In this document: positions 1 through 7,627 of the stretch, piece by piece
Layout: each line of letters starts with the position of its first letter
Numbering within the stretch: the first letter of the stretch is position 1
DNA from: an uncultured Haemophilus sp.
GTDB taxonomy: Bacteria; Pseudomonadota; Gammaproteobacteria; Enterobacterales; Pasteurellaceae
NCBI GenBank assembly: GCA_905205995.1
Contig: CAJLFU010000039.1
Span: forward strand, 1-15,665
DNA length: 15,665 nt
Direction of reading: 5' to 3'
Notes under the pieces: model-generated
The model's database searches: none
What the model was told of the DNA's origin: nothing
Seen by the model: only the letters and a program-made list of their open reading frames with translations
Program-made: the position numbers and the translations under genes

Positions 1-17
1 TTTATATTACTGAATAA

Positions 18-1907
18 TTACTCATCCAAGAAACTTCTCAATGTTTCTGAACGACTTGGATGACGTAATTTACGCAATGCTTTCGCTTCAATCTGACGAA
101 TACGCTCACGAGTTACATCAAATTGTTTACCCACTTCTTCAAGTGTATGGTCAGTATTCATATCAATACCAAAACGCATACGTAACACTTTCGCTTCTCG
201 AGGGGTTAATCCTTCTAACACTTCATGAGTTGCCACTTTTAAGCTTTGTGCGGTTGCAGAATCTAATGGCAATTCAAGGGTTGAATCCTCGATGAAGTCA
301 CCTAAATGTGAATCATCGTCATCACCAATTGGGGTTTCCATAGAAATAGGTTCTTTCGCAATTTTAAGCACTTTACGAATTTTATCTTCTGGCATTCCCA
401 TGCGTTCAGCAAGCTCTTCTGGCGTCGCTTCACGTCCCATTTCTTGTAACATTTGACGAGAAATACGATTTAATTTGTTAATCGTTTCAATCATATGAAC
501 AGGAATACGGATTGTACGCGCTTGGTCCGCAATCGAACGAGTAATGGCCTGACGAATCCACCAGGTTGCATAAGTGGAGAATTTATAACCACGGCGGTAT
601 TCAAATTTGTCTACCGCTTTCATCAAACCGATATTCCCTTCTTGAATTAAATCCAAGAATTGTAAACCTCGGTTGGTATATTTTTTCGCAATAGAAATGA
701 CTAAACGTAAGTTGGCTTCAACCATTTCTTTTTTCGCACGGCGAGCTTTTTGTTCACCACGAGATACCGCATCGCAAATCTCACGCATTTGTTGGATGGT
801 AAGATTAGTTTGCTGTTCAATATTCGCTAAGTTATCTAAAGATAAACGAATACGCTCTTCATATTTTGGTAAACGTTTTGCCCAAGCTTTCGTTGATTTT
901 AATGCTTTTGCTACCCATGCATCACTGCTGCCATTAGCAATAATCAGTGCCTCAAATTCATCTTTTGGCATACCCGCAATATCAACTAATACTTTTTGTA
1001 GTTGACGCTCTTCTGAACGTACACGTTTCATCATATTCTTCATTGATAAAACAAGTATATCGAATTGTTTAGGCACTAAACGGAATTGTTTAAAAATATC
1101 TGCGAGTAGAGCAATTTGATCTTTTGCGCGTTTACCACTGCGTCCGTGTTTTGCAATAGTCGCCAATGTTTTAGTATGTTGCTCTCTTAATGCCGCAAAT
1201 CTTTCACGCGCTACTTCAGGATCGATGCTGTTATCTGAATCACTGTCATCTGAACTTGAGCTGCTATCGCTTTCATCTTCCTCATCGCTCTCATCATCAA
1301 TGTCTGCAACAGATTCGGTGCTTTCATCTTCGTCAACGAAATTCTCACCAACATTCGCTGCTTCCTCCGCGGCAATATTTGGATCCACAAAGCCGGTAAT
1401 TAAATCAGCTAAACGATAATTACCCGCTTCTACTTGATCATAATTATCTAATAATTCAGTTAACGCTTCTGGGTACGCCGCAATGGCGGTTTGAACTTCG
1501 TCAATCCCTTCTTCAATACGTTTTGCAATGCTGATTTCATCTTCACGGGTAAGAAGATCAACCGTTCCCATTTCACGCATATACATACGTACAGGATCGG
1601 TTGTACGACCAATTTCAGATTCCACATTTGATAAAATTTGCGTTGCTTCTTCCACCGCATCTTCATCTGGAATCGTGTCATTCAACATCATTTCGTCACT
1701 TTCCGGTGCTTCATCCAGAACCGGAATACCAGCATCATGCTGTAAAGTTTGCAACAACTTATCGTAATATTCTGGATCGATCAAATCTTCTGGAAGCAAG
1801 TCATTAATCTCTGCATAAGTTAAATAACCTTGCGTACGACCTAATTCCATAAGTTGTTCAATTTGTTCTGAATATTGCTCGGCGGTAGATTGTTGATTTT
1901 GTTCCAT
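18..1907 (-). CDS. rpoD: RNA polymerase sigma factor RpoD (sigma-70)
   Basis: Housekeeping sigma factor, which directs RNA polymerase core enzyme to most promoters. At 629 residues it is slightly longer than the E. coli protein (613). Visible in order: region 1.1 (about 1-95), region 1.2 with DPVRMYMREMG (104-114), a non-conserved insert, region 2 (about 395-465) with the -10 reading stretch FSTYATWWIRQAI (443-455), region 3 (about 470-550), and region 4 with the -35 helix-turn-helix around VTRERIRQIEAKALRKLRHP (598-617). The insert holds an unusually acidic, serine-rich tract at about 191-229. The start is preceded by a GGGA ribosome site seven bases upstream. It is the last gene of rpsU-dnaG-rpoD, 69 bases after dnaG. 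The stop lies 17 bases from the window edge, so its terminator is not visible. Identification is certain. Confidence 0.98.
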   Translation of the reverse strand: MEQNQQSTAEQYSEQIEQLMELGRTQGYLTYAEINDLLPEDLIDPEYYDKLLQTLQHDAGIPVLDEAPESDEMMLNDTIPDEDAVEEATQILSNVESEIGRTTDPVRMYMREMGTVDLLTREDEISIAKRIEEGIDEVQTAIAAYPEALTELLDNYDQVEAGNYRLADLITGFVDPNIAAEEAANVGENFVDEDESTESVADIDDESDEEDESDSSSSSDDSDSDNSIDPEVARERFAALREQHTKTLATIAKHGRSGKRAKDQIALLADIFKQFRLVPKQFDILVLSMKNMMKRVRSEERQLQKVLVDIAGMPKDEFEALIIANGSSDAWVAKALKSTKAWAKRLPKYEERIRLSLDNLANIEQQTNLTIQQMREICDAVSRGEQKARRAKKEMVEANLRLVISIAKKYTNRGLQFLDLIQEGNIGLMKAVDKFEYRRGYKFSTYATWWIRQAITRSIADQARTIRIPVHMIETINKLNRISRQMLQEMGREATPEELAERMGMPEDKIRKVLKIAKEPISMETPIGDDDDSHLGDFIEDSTLELPLDSATAQSLKVATHEVLEGLTPREAKVLRMRFGIDMNTDHTLEEVGKQFDVTRERIRQIEAKALRKLRHPSRSETLRSFLDE

Positions 1908-1976
1908 TTTTATTCCCGTTTTGCGTTATTTTTGGAAGATAAAAGCCCTTGTTTTGAACAGGAGATTTTACCATTG

Positions 1977-3761
1977 TTATGACGGATTAACTAACTGTTT
2001 TTTCTGCTCTTCTTTTCCCTTGAGCAAATTTACTAAAATTGCTCGTTCTTGATCAGTTAAGCCTTCCGTCCTTTCTTTGGCGATAAGCATCTCAATATCA
2101 CGTTCAATCGCTTGAATATTCAATCGACGATAGTTTTGAGAGAATGCATTAATGATTTCTAAGTCGTCTAGTAGATGATCCCAAGACGCCAATATTTCAA
2201 GGGGTTTGCTGAATTCTGTATCGCGAAAATATTCTAAAATTTGCCCTGTTGTAATACCTTCTCGTTCACGACAAAGTGCGGTCAATTTTTCGAGTAATTC
2301 ATAACCCGCCTCATGCTTTAAGGCTTGCAAACCGACATCCGAAATACGATTCACCAATTGTGAATTCTGTAATAACAGCGAAATCACCACACGCATTGGC
2401 GTTTTCTTAATGGTTTTTGGTGGCGTTTTAGGTTTGGGTTCAGACTTATCTATTTGATTTGGAATTAAGCTTTCAAGCTGTGATTGATCAAAGATCCCAA
2501 GCTTTTGCGCCAACATATTGCGTAATGACAAGCGCAACATATCACCAGGAATTTGACGAATTAAAGGCGCCGCCAGCGCTACTAGCTTGCCTCGTCCTTC
2601 TTGCGTAGAGAAATCCACCTGCGGACTTAAATGCGCGAATAAGAATTCTGTGAGAGACTGAGCTTGATCAATATACTCTTCAAACTTTTCTTTACCATAT
2701 TGACGAATATAAGTATCCGGATCTTCTCCATCGGGTAGGAAAATAAACTTAATTTGTCGCCCGTCTTCCAGATAAGGTAAGGCGTTTTCAAGTGCGCGCC
2801 AAGCAGCATCACGCCCCGCTCTATCGCCATCGTAGCAGCAAATGACTTGTTCTGTTGAACGGAACAATAATTGAATTTGCTCCGAGGTCGTTGATGTCCC
2901 AAGAGAAGCCACCGCATAATTCACACCAAATTGCGCTAATGCCACCACATCCATGTAGCCTTCAACCACCAGTAATTTTTCTGGCTCATCATTGATTTGT
3001 AAGGCTTCATACAAGCCATAAAGTTCATTACCTTTATGGTATGTAATGGTTTCGGGTGAGTTCAAATATTTGGGTTTTTCATCCGTTAAAACACGTCCAC
3101 CAAAAGCGACCGTACGACCACGTTTATCCCGAATCGGAAACATAATACGATTACGGAATTTATCGTACACATTGCCACGATCATTGCGAGAAAGCATGCC
3201 TAAATCAAATAGCTTTTTCTGTTCTTCTCGATTTTTGCCGAATTGACGCAACACTGTATCCATCGCATTGGGCACATAACCGATTTGGAAACGCTCAATA
3301 ATTTCTGGCGATAAACCACGTTGCTGAAGATAGCTTTGGGCAGGAATATTTAGCGGAAGTTGAGCTTGATAAAACAACGCAATCTCTTGCATCAAATCGT
3401 ATAAATTACGTTTTGTTTGATAACTCACATCCGGTTTATTGCCGAATTGATTTGGACGTTTTTCATAAGGCACTTCAAGCCCTGCCGAAGCGGCAAGTTC
3501 TTCAACGGCTTCAACAAATTCTAATTTGTCGTAATCCATTAAAAATGAAATAGCATTACCTTTCGCGCCACAGCCAAAACAATAATAGAATTGTTTTTTT
3601 TCACTTACCGTGAAGGAGGGTGTTTTTTCGTGATGAAACGGACAACAAGCTTGATAATCTCGTCCCGCTTTTTTGAGTTTCACGCGCGCATTAATCACAT
3701 CGACAATATTCGATTTTGTAAGCAGATCATCAATAAATTGGCGTGGAATTGAGCCTTTCAT
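1977..3761 (-). CDS. dnaG: DNA primase DnaG
   Basis: Makes the RNA primers for replication at the fork, working with the DnaB helicase. The start is placed at 3761 because AAGGAGG lies seven bases upstream and the protein then begins MKGSIPRQFIDDLL, like other primases. A longer in-frame reading from 3863 would run through the rpsU-dnaG hairpin and is unlikely. The product is 594 residues (E. coli 581). The N-terminal CHC2 zinc finger is complete: C40, H43, C61, C64. The RNA polymerase and TOPRIM core spans about 110-360, with acidic residues in VVEGYMD (E267) and YDGDRAG (D311, D313) for metal binding. The C-terminal part (about 440-594) would be the helicase-binding domain. It carries an uptake signal at 2274-2282, read in frame as Thr-Ala-Leu. 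Confidence 0.97.
   Translation of the reverse strand: MKGSIPRQFIDDLLTKSNIVDVINARVKLKKAGRDYQACCPFHHEKTPSFTVSEKKQFYYCFGCGAKGNAISFLMDYDKLEFVEAVEELAASAGLEVPYEKRPNQFGNKPDVSYQTKRNLYDLMQEIALFYQAQLPLNIPAQSYLQQRGLSPEIIERFQIGYVPNAMDTVLRQFGKNREEQKKLFDLGMLSRNDRGNVYDKFRNRIMFPIRDKRGRTVAFGGRVLTDEKPKYLNSPETITYHKGNELYGLYEALQINDEPEKLLVVEGYMDVVALAQFGVNYAVASLGTSTTSEQIQLLFRSTEQVICCYDGDRAGRDAAWRALENALPYLEDGRQIKFIFLPDGEDPDTYIRQYGKEKFEEYIDQAQSLTEFLFAHLSPQVDFSTQEGRGKLVALAAPLIRQIPGDMLRLSLRNMLAQKLGIFDQSQLESLIPNQIDKSEPKPKTPPKTIKKTPMRVVISLLLQNSQLVNRISDVGLQALKHEAGYELLEKLTALCREREGITTGQILEYFRDTEFSKPLEILASWDHLLDDLEIINAFSQNYRRLNIQAIERDIEMLIAKERTEGLTDQERAILVNLLKGKEEQKKQLVNPS
2274..2282 (+). repeat. DNA uptake signal sequence inside dnaG
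   Basis: Perfect AAGTGCGGT preceded by A and followed by an A/T-rich stretch. It lies in the helicase-binding end of dnaG, where its complement encodes Thr-Ala-Leu. Confidence 0.9.
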
Positions 3762-3768
3762 TGCCTTG

Positions 3769-3775
3769 CCTCCTT
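3769..3775 (-). promoter_or_regulatory. Strong ribosome binding site deciding the dnaG start
   Basis: The minus strand reads AAGGAGG, then seven bases, then ATG at 3761. This perfect Shine-Dalgarno match fixes the primase start at 3761 rather than at the upstream in-frame ATG at 3863. Confidence 0.88.
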
Positions 3776-3788
3776 GAATACGATGCGA

Positions 3789-3797
3789 AAGTGCGGT
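3789..3797 (+). repeat. DNA uptake signal sequence in the dnaG leader
   Basis: Perfect AAGTGCGGT followed by two A/T-rich segments about one helical turn apart (AATTTT, then ATTTTT), matching the extended Haemophilus signal. It lies in the untranslated leader between the rpsU-dnaG hairpin and the dnaG start. Confidence 0.92.
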
Positions 3798-3834
3798 TAA
3801 TTTTGCGTGATTTTTTTTCGATGAATTTAAAGCA

Positions 3835-3870
3835 ACAAAACCGTGATACCCAAAAGGTTTCACGGTTTGT
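3835..3870 (-). terminator. Probable leaky terminator between rpsU and dnaG
   Basis: On the minus strand a 9-bp perfect stem (AAACCGTGA with TCACGGTTT) encloses a smaller ACC/GGT helix and is followed by an interrupted T-rich tract (TTTTGTTGCTTT). It begins about 30 bases after the rpsU stop. E. coli has a partial terminator (T1) at the same place in this operon, which lowers dnaG expression relative to rpsU. The equivalent role here is inferred from position and the broken T run. Confidence 0.72.
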
Positions 3871-3898
3871 CTTAACTCGAGTTAGAAAATACTACAAA

Positions 3899-4114
3899 TT
3901 AGTATAAACGGGTATTGCGCGCGTTTTCGCGAGCATTACGTTTAGCGTGACGTTTAGCAAGGGTTGCTTTTTCACGTTTACGGATTGTAGTTGGTTTTTC
4001 ATAGAATTCACGAGCGCGAACTTCTGCTAAAATACCAGCTTTTTCGCAAGAGCGTTTGAAACGACGTAAAGCTACGTCAAATGATTCGTTTTCACGTACT
4101 TTAATTACAGGCAT
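3899..4114 (-). CDS. rpsU: 30S ribosomal protein S21
   Basis: Small-subunit protein needed for efficient initiation through the anti-Shine-Dalgarno region of 16S rRNA. It is 71 residues, the usual length, beginning MPVIKVRENESFDVALRRFKR and ending in a very basic arginine, lysine and alanine-rich tail, as expected for the family. A strong GAGGTGA ribosome site (minus strand, 4122-4128) lies seven bases before the ATG. It is the first gene of the operon with dnaG and rpoD and diverges from tsaD. The hairpin just downstream probably lets S21 be made in large excess over primase. Confidence 0.98.
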   Translation of the reverse strand: MPVIKVRENESFDVALRRFKRSCEKAGILAEVRAREFYEKPTTIRKREKATLAKRHAKRNARENARNTRLY

Positions 4115-4160
4115 AAGCCAATCACCTCAATGAGTTTAATTTAATTGCAATTTTAAATTT

Positions 4161-4190
4161 TTATTACTGCCGAATGAACGGCAAATTCAA
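4161..4190 (-). promoter_or_regulatory. Candidate promoter for rpsU-dnaG-rpoD
   Basis: On the minus strand TTGAAT (4185-4190) and TAATAA (4161-4166) are separated by 18 bases and sit about 50 bases upstream of the rpsU start. The spacer holds a short inverted repeat, TGCCG-6-CGGCA (4168-4183). The match is moderate and was judged by eye. Confidence 0.45.
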
Positions 4191-4209
4191 TAAAGGACGC
4201 AATTCTAAT

Positions 4210-4241
4210 CGATCTTCCCCGCAAAAGCAAAGGAAAGATCG
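4210..4241. repeat. Imperfect inverted repeat in the rpsU-tsaD gap
   Basis: CGATCTT plus CC (4210-4218) pairs with GG plus AAAGATCG (4232-4241), with one unpaired base and a 13-base loop. It lies between the rpsU promoter candidate and tsaD. It could be part of a tsaD leader or an operator. No T run follows on either strand, so it is not an intrinsic terminator. Its role is unknown. Confidence 0.4.
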
Positions 4242-4332
4242 CCTATTTGCTGAAAATTTGGCGTTTGAACTGGTTTAAGCGGGCTAAACAAGGTAAAATC
4301 TTTGCCAATTTTTTTAATAAAATGAGAAGAAA

Positions 4333-5361
4333 ATGCGTATTTTAGGGATCGAAACCTCCTGTGATGAAACAGGTGTCGCGATTTATGATGAAGACAAAGG
4401 CTTAATTGCCAATCAGCTCTACACGCAAATAGCCTTGCATGCGGATTACGGCGGTGTGGTTCCAGAGCTGGCTTCCCGCGATCACATTCGCAAAACGGCA
4501 CCATTAATTAAAGCCGCATTAGAAGAAGCCAATTTAACCGCTGATCAAATTGATGGTATCGCCTATACAAGTGGCCCTGGTTTAGTGGGCGCATTATTAG
4601 TGGGCGCAACGATCGCGCGTTCACTGGCTTATGCCTGGAATGTGCCCGCTATTGGTGTACACCACATGGAAGGCCATCTACTTGCGCCAATGCTTGATGA
4701 AAATCGACCGCACTTTCCATTCATTGCCCTCTTAGTTTCAGGTGGACACACACAGTTAGTACGCGTTGATGGTGTAGGTAAATATGAAGTTATTGGTGAA
4801 TCTATTGATGATGCTGCAGGTGAAGCATTTGATAAAACCGCGAAATTATTAGGGTTAGATTATCCTGGCGGTGCAGCACTTTCACGTTTAGCCGAAAAAG
4901 GCTCACCAGATCGTTTTGTATTTCCACGTCCAATGACAGATCGACCAGGCCTTGATTTTAGCTTTTCAGGTTTAAAAACCTCAGCGGCTAACACCATTAA
5001 TCAGGCGATCAAACAAGAAGGCGCATTAACCGAACAAACTAAAGCCGATATTGCGTTTGCCTTCCAAGATTCCGTCGTGGATACACTCGCAATTAAATGT
5101 AAACGAGCCTTAAAAGAAACCGGCTATAAGCGTTTAGTGATTGCTGGCGGGGTAAGTGCAAACAAAAAATTACGTGAAACCCTTGGCACTATGATGAAAA
5201 ATCTTGGTGGTGAAGTGTTTTATCCGCAACCTCAATTTTGTACCGATAATGGTGCCATGATTGCCTATACGGGCTTTTTACGCTTAAAACAAGGTCAGCA
5301 TAGCGATCTCGCCATTGATGTAAAACCACGTTGGGCGATGACTGAACTCCCTGCAATTTAA
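4333..5361 (+). CDS. tsaD: tRNA N6-adenosine threonylcarbamoyltransferase TsaD
   Basis: Transfers the threonylcarbamoyl group to adenosine 37 of ANN-decoding tRNAs (the t6A modification), acting with TsaB and TsaE on the adenylate made by TsaC. It is 342 residues, the normal size. The ASKHA-fold signature is plain: N-terminal ILGIETSCDETGVA (3-16), metal ligands in HHMEGH (H111 and H115), LLVSGGHTQ, GEAFDKTAKLLGL, the GGVSANKKLRE loop, and the C-terminal CTDNGAMIAYTG with the third metal ligand. It diverges from rpsU and leads a tightly spaced run with the next two genes. No convincing promoter was found in the 218-base gap. An uptake signal lies at 4707-4715, read as Pro-His-Phe. Older names are gcp and ygjD. 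Confidence 0.97.
   Translation: MRILGIETSCDETGVAIYDEDKGLIANQLYTQIALHADYGGVVPELASRDHIRKTAPLIKAALEEANLTADQIDGIAYTSGPGLVGALLVGATIARSLAYAWNVPAIGVHHMEGHLLAPMLDENRPHFPFIALLVSGGHTQLVRVDGVGKYEVIGESIDDAAGEAFDKTAKLLGLDYPGGAALSRLAEKGSPDRFVFPRPMTDRPGLDFSFSGLKTSAANTINQAIKQEGALTEQTKADIAFAFQDSVVDTLAIKCKRALKETGYKRLVIAGGVSANKKLRETLGTMMKNLGGEVFYPQPQFCTDNGAMIAYTGFLRLKQGQHSDLAIDVKPRWAMTELPAI
4707..4715 (-). repeat. DNA uptake signal sequence inside tsaD
   Basis: ACCGCACTT on the plus strand, so AAGTGCGGT on the minus, followed there by GATTTT one base on. It lies in the TsaD codons for Arg-Pro-His-Phe just after the HHMEGH metal site. Confidence 0.88.
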
Positions 5362-5370
5362 GGAAAAAAT

Positions 5371-5607
5371 ATGGAAAATATGATTAAAGTGAGAGCGATG
5401 CGTGCAGCTGGCATTGCTTGTTTTTTAGTGCTCGCGATTATTGGCGCATGGATTTTTACCACACCAAGTGGTGATATCGTTAGCGCGCTTTCAGCTGCCG
5501 GAAAAATGGTTGGCGGTGGTGCAACTTACGGTACCTTTATGTTAGCAGCCTGTCCACCTGTTGCAGGATTTATTGCCTATTATTTCTGGAAATGGGTGAT
5601 TAAATAA
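5371..5607 (+). CDS. Small two-helix membrane protein of unknown function
   Basis: A 78-residue protein I do not recognise. It starts nine bases after the tsaD stop with AGGA six bases before the ATG; a second ATG three codons on (MIKVRAM) has no better site. It has a short basic N-terminus, a hydrophobic helix at about 13-29 (containing ACFLVLAIIGAWIF), a glycine- and alanine-rich loop (about 33-52, with GKMVGGG), a second helix at about 53-75 (GTFMLAACPPVAGFIAYYFWKW) and a positive tail. Both ends are probably cytoplasmic. Its stop overlaps the tdk start by one base (TAATG), which implies translational coupling. The good ribosome site and coupling support a real gene. A link to tRNA modification or nucleoside salvage is only suggested by position. 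Confidence 0.85.
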   Translation: MENMIKVRAMRAAGIACFLVLAIIGAWIFTTPSGDIVSALSAAGKMVGGGATYGTFMLAACPPVAGFIAYYFWKWVIK

Positions 5608-6188
5608 TGGCAAAACTCTATTTTTACTACTCTACGATGAATGCGGGCAAATCAACCACGTTGCTGCAGTCTTCCTATAACTACCGTGAACGCAATATGA
5701 ACACCATGGTTTATACGGCTGCCATTGATGACCGTTTTGGATTAGGCAAAGTCACATCGCGTATTGGTATTCATGAAGACGCCAATTTATTTACGTTAAC
5801 GAGTGACCTTTTTGCCGAAGTGAGCCAACGTTTACAACAAGAAAAAATTCATTGTGTTTTAGTTGACGAAGCCCAGTTTTTAACGAAACAGCAAGTATAT
5901 CAATTAAGCGATGTCGTGGATAAACTGAAGATTCCTGTGCTTTGTTATGGCTTGCGTACCGACTTCCAAGCAGAGCTATTTGAAGGCAGTAAGTATTTAC
6001 TTGCTTGGGCAGATCAACTAGAAGAATTAAAAACAATCTGTTATTGTGGACGTAAAGCCAATTTCGTTTTACGTTTAAATGAACAAGGTGAAGTCATTAA
6101 GGAAGGGGAACAAATCCAAATTGGTGGAAACGACTCTTACCTTTCGGTTTGCCGCTATCATTACAAAGAAAAGTACGGTCAGCTTTAA
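5607..6188 (+). CDS. tdk: Thymidine kinase (type II)
   Basis: Cytoplasmic salvage enzyme that phosphorylates thymidine to dTMP with ATP, part of the small tetrameric bacterial and human TK1 class. It is 193 residues. The P-loop is STMNAGKST (9-17). DEAQF (87-91) holds the catalytic glutamate E88. The lasso zinc site is CYC (C145, C147) with CRYH (C182, H185), and the substrate-covering loop near the C-terminus is present. The start codon shares one base with the stop of the preceding small membrane gene. A stretch near the end (AAAGTACGGT, about 6174-6183) is one base away from an uptake signal. Next downstream, 36 bases on, is tyrP in the same direction. Confidence 0.97.
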   Translation: MAKLYFYYSTMNAGKSTTLLQSSYNYRERNMNTMVYTAAIDDRFGLGKVTSRIGIHEDANLFTLTSDLFAEVSQRLQQEKIHCVLVDEAQFLTKQQVYQLSDVVDKLKIPVLCYGLRTDFQAELFEGSKYLLAWADQLEELKTICYCGRKANFVLRLNEQGEVIKEGEQIQIGGNDSYLSVCRYHYKEKYGQL

Positions 6189-6224
6189 CCTCGTTTTTCA
6201 ATTTTATACTCGGAGAACAATTTT

Positions 6225-7445
6225 ATGCTAAAAAACAAAACATTCGGCAGTGCCTTAATCATTGCCGGCACGACTATCGGCGCGGGGATGCTCGCGATGC
6301 CACTAACCTCTGCGGGTATTGGTTTTGGTTACACCGTTTTCTTATTAGTCGGCTTATGGGCACTTTTAGTTTACAGCGGTTTACTTTTTGTTGAAGTGTA
6401 TCAAACAGCCGATCGCTTGAATGATGGTGTGGCAACCCTCGCGGAGAAATACTTCGGCATCACTGGGCGTGTCTTAGCGACTTTTAGCTTGCTCATTTTA
6501 CTTTATGCACTTTCTGCGGCCTACATCACCGGTGGTGGTTCATTATTATCGGGTTTACCAACGGCTTTTGGCTTTGAAAACCTTTCCTCTGAACTTTCAA
6601 TCATTTTATTTACTGTCGTACTCGGCGCCTTTGTGGTTGTAGGTACAAGAGGCGTTGATGGTGCCACTCGTATTCTGTTCATCGGTAAATTAATTGCCTT
6701 TGCTTTCGTTTTATTCATGATGTTACCCAAAGTGTCTGTCGATAACCTGATGGCCTTACCTTTAAATTATGCTTTCGTGATCTCTGCAGCGCCAATTTTC
6801 TTTACCTCCTTTGGCTTCCACATCATCATGGGCAGCGTAAACAGCTATTTAGATGGTAGTGTTACTCAATTTCGTAAAGCGATTTTAATTGGTACAGCGA
6901 TTCCACTTGTGGCTTATTTAGTGTGGCAATTAGCGACTCACGGTGTATTAAGCCAAAATGAATTTGTGCAAGTACTTCAAGCGGATCCAACCCTTAACGG
7001 CTTAGTCAATGCAACACGCCAAATCACAAATTCTCATATCATGGGTGAAATCGTGCGTGTGTTCTCAGCACTTGCATTAATCACCTCTTTCCTTGGTGTG
7101 ATGCTAGGGGTCTTTGAAGGTTTAGGCGATTTATTTAAACGTTACAAATTGCCACACAACCGTTTGATACTCACTATCGCAGCCTTCACTCCACCGCTTG
7201 CGTTTGCCTTGTATTATCCTGAAGGTTTTATCGCCGCATTAAGCTATGCAGGCTTACTCTGTGCGTTCTATTGCTTGATTTTACCTATCGGACTGGCATG
7301 GAAAACACGTCAAGCGAATCCGAATCTGCCTTATCGCGTAATCGGTGGAAACGTAACCTTAGTGATAGCCTTAGTCATTGGTGTCGTGATTATGATCGTG
7401 CCATTCTTAATTCAAGCGGGTTATTTACCTGCAGTAGCAGGCTAA
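6225..7445 (+). CDS. tyrP: Tyrosine-specific transport protein, TyrP family
   Basis: Inner-membrane proton-coupled permease for tyrosine, or possibly tryptophan, of the aromatic amino acid permease family (HAAAP). It is 406 residues with about eleven hydrophobic helices. The opening NKTFGSALIIAGTTIGAGML closely matches E. coli TyrP, as do FTSFGFH, the GTAIPLVAYLVWQ segment and PPLAFALYYPEGF. A GGAG ribosome site lies nine bases before the ATG. It follows tdk by 36 bases and is probably the last gene of the tsaD run, since a strong terminator follows 37 bases after the stop. The stop codon overlaps an uptake signal. Family assignment is firm. The choice of tyrosine over tryptophan is by similarity only. 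No TyrR box was recognised upstream. Confidence 0.93.
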   Translation: MLKNKTFGSALIIAGTTIGAGMLAMPLTSAGIGFGYTVFLLVGLWALLVYSGLLFVEVYQTADRLNDGVATLAEKYFGITGRVLATFSLLILLYALSAAYITGGGSLLSGLPTAFGFENLSSELSIILFTVVLGAFVVVGTRGVDGATRILFIGKLIAFAFVLFMMLPKVSVDNLMALPLNYAFVISAAPIFFTSFGFHIIMGSVNSYLDGSVTQFRKAILIGTAIPLVAYLVWQLATHGVLSQNEFVQVLQADPTLNGLVNATRQITNSHIMGEIVRVFSALALITSFLGVMLGVFEGLGDLFKRYKLPHNRLILTIAAFTPPLAFALYYPEGFIAALSYAGLLCAFYCLILPIGLAWKTRQANPNLPYRVIGGNVTLVIALVIGVVIMIVPFLIQAGYLPAVAG

Positions 7446-7453
7446 AGTGCGGT
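7445..7453 (+). repeat. DNA uptake signal sequence overlapping the tyrP stop
   Basis: Perfect AAGTGCGGT whose first base is the last base of the tyrP stop codon. It is followed by GATTTT and, six bases later, ATTTTT, a textbook extended Haemophilus signal. Confidence 0.93.
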
Positions 7454-7482
7454 AGATTTTCAAGGCATTTTTCTCATAAAAG

Positions 7483-7507
7483 TAGGGCTTAAACGCCCTA
7501 TTTTTTT
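7483..7507 (+). terminator. Intrinsic terminator after tyrP
   Basis: A 6-bp GC-rich stem, TAGGGC with GCCCTA (7483-7488 and 7495-7500), has a six-base loop and is followed directly by seven T residues. It ends the tsaD to tyrP transcription unit and separates it from the ygiW-like gene. Confidence 0.87.
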
Positions 7508-7537
7508 ATTTTCAAAAATTTTCATTTTTTTACATCT

Positions 7538-7554
7538 CTTAATCTTTCCTTAAG
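7538..7554. promoter_or_regulatory. PmrA/QseB-type box 1 upstream of the ygiW-like gene
   Basis: CTTAATCTTTCCTTAAG is a direct repeat of half-sites CTTAAT and CTTAAG with a five-base spacer, fitting the known PmrA-box form YTTAAK-N5-YTTAAK. It lies just past the tyrP terminator and about 180 bases before the gene. The reverse complement of box 2 matches it at 16 of 17 bases. Confidence 0.6.
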
Positions 7555-7627
7555 ATTCTCTTGTTTAAATACACTCATCGAAAGGCAAATAACCCAATCG
7601 ATAAATAAATCTGAAAAATGTTAATCA

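Noticed and set aside
1190..1419. Plus-strand reading frames rich in Ser, Leu and His opposite rpoD
   Set aside because: They are antisense shadows of the acidic tract of RpoD, with no ribosome site and low-complexity composition.
1908..1976. Possible terminator or promoter between dnaG and rpoD
   Set aside because: Only a weak, bulged six-pair stem is visible and no convincing promoter hexamers were found, so nothing is claimed.
3762..3863. An in-frame 34-residue N-terminal extension of DnaG
   Set aside because: It runs through the rpsU-dnaG hairpin and an uptake signal and lacks family similarity, while a perfect AAGGAGG marks the start at 3761.
3873..3884. 12-base palindrome TAACTCGAGTTA after rpsU
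   Set aside because: It has no loop and no T run. It may be chance or part of the neighbouring hairpin region, and is too short to call as a site.
4205..4504. A 99-codon minus-strand open frame overlapping the tsaD start
   Set aside because: It covers the tsaD start and the intergenic repeat, has no ribosome site, and shows no domain-like pattern.
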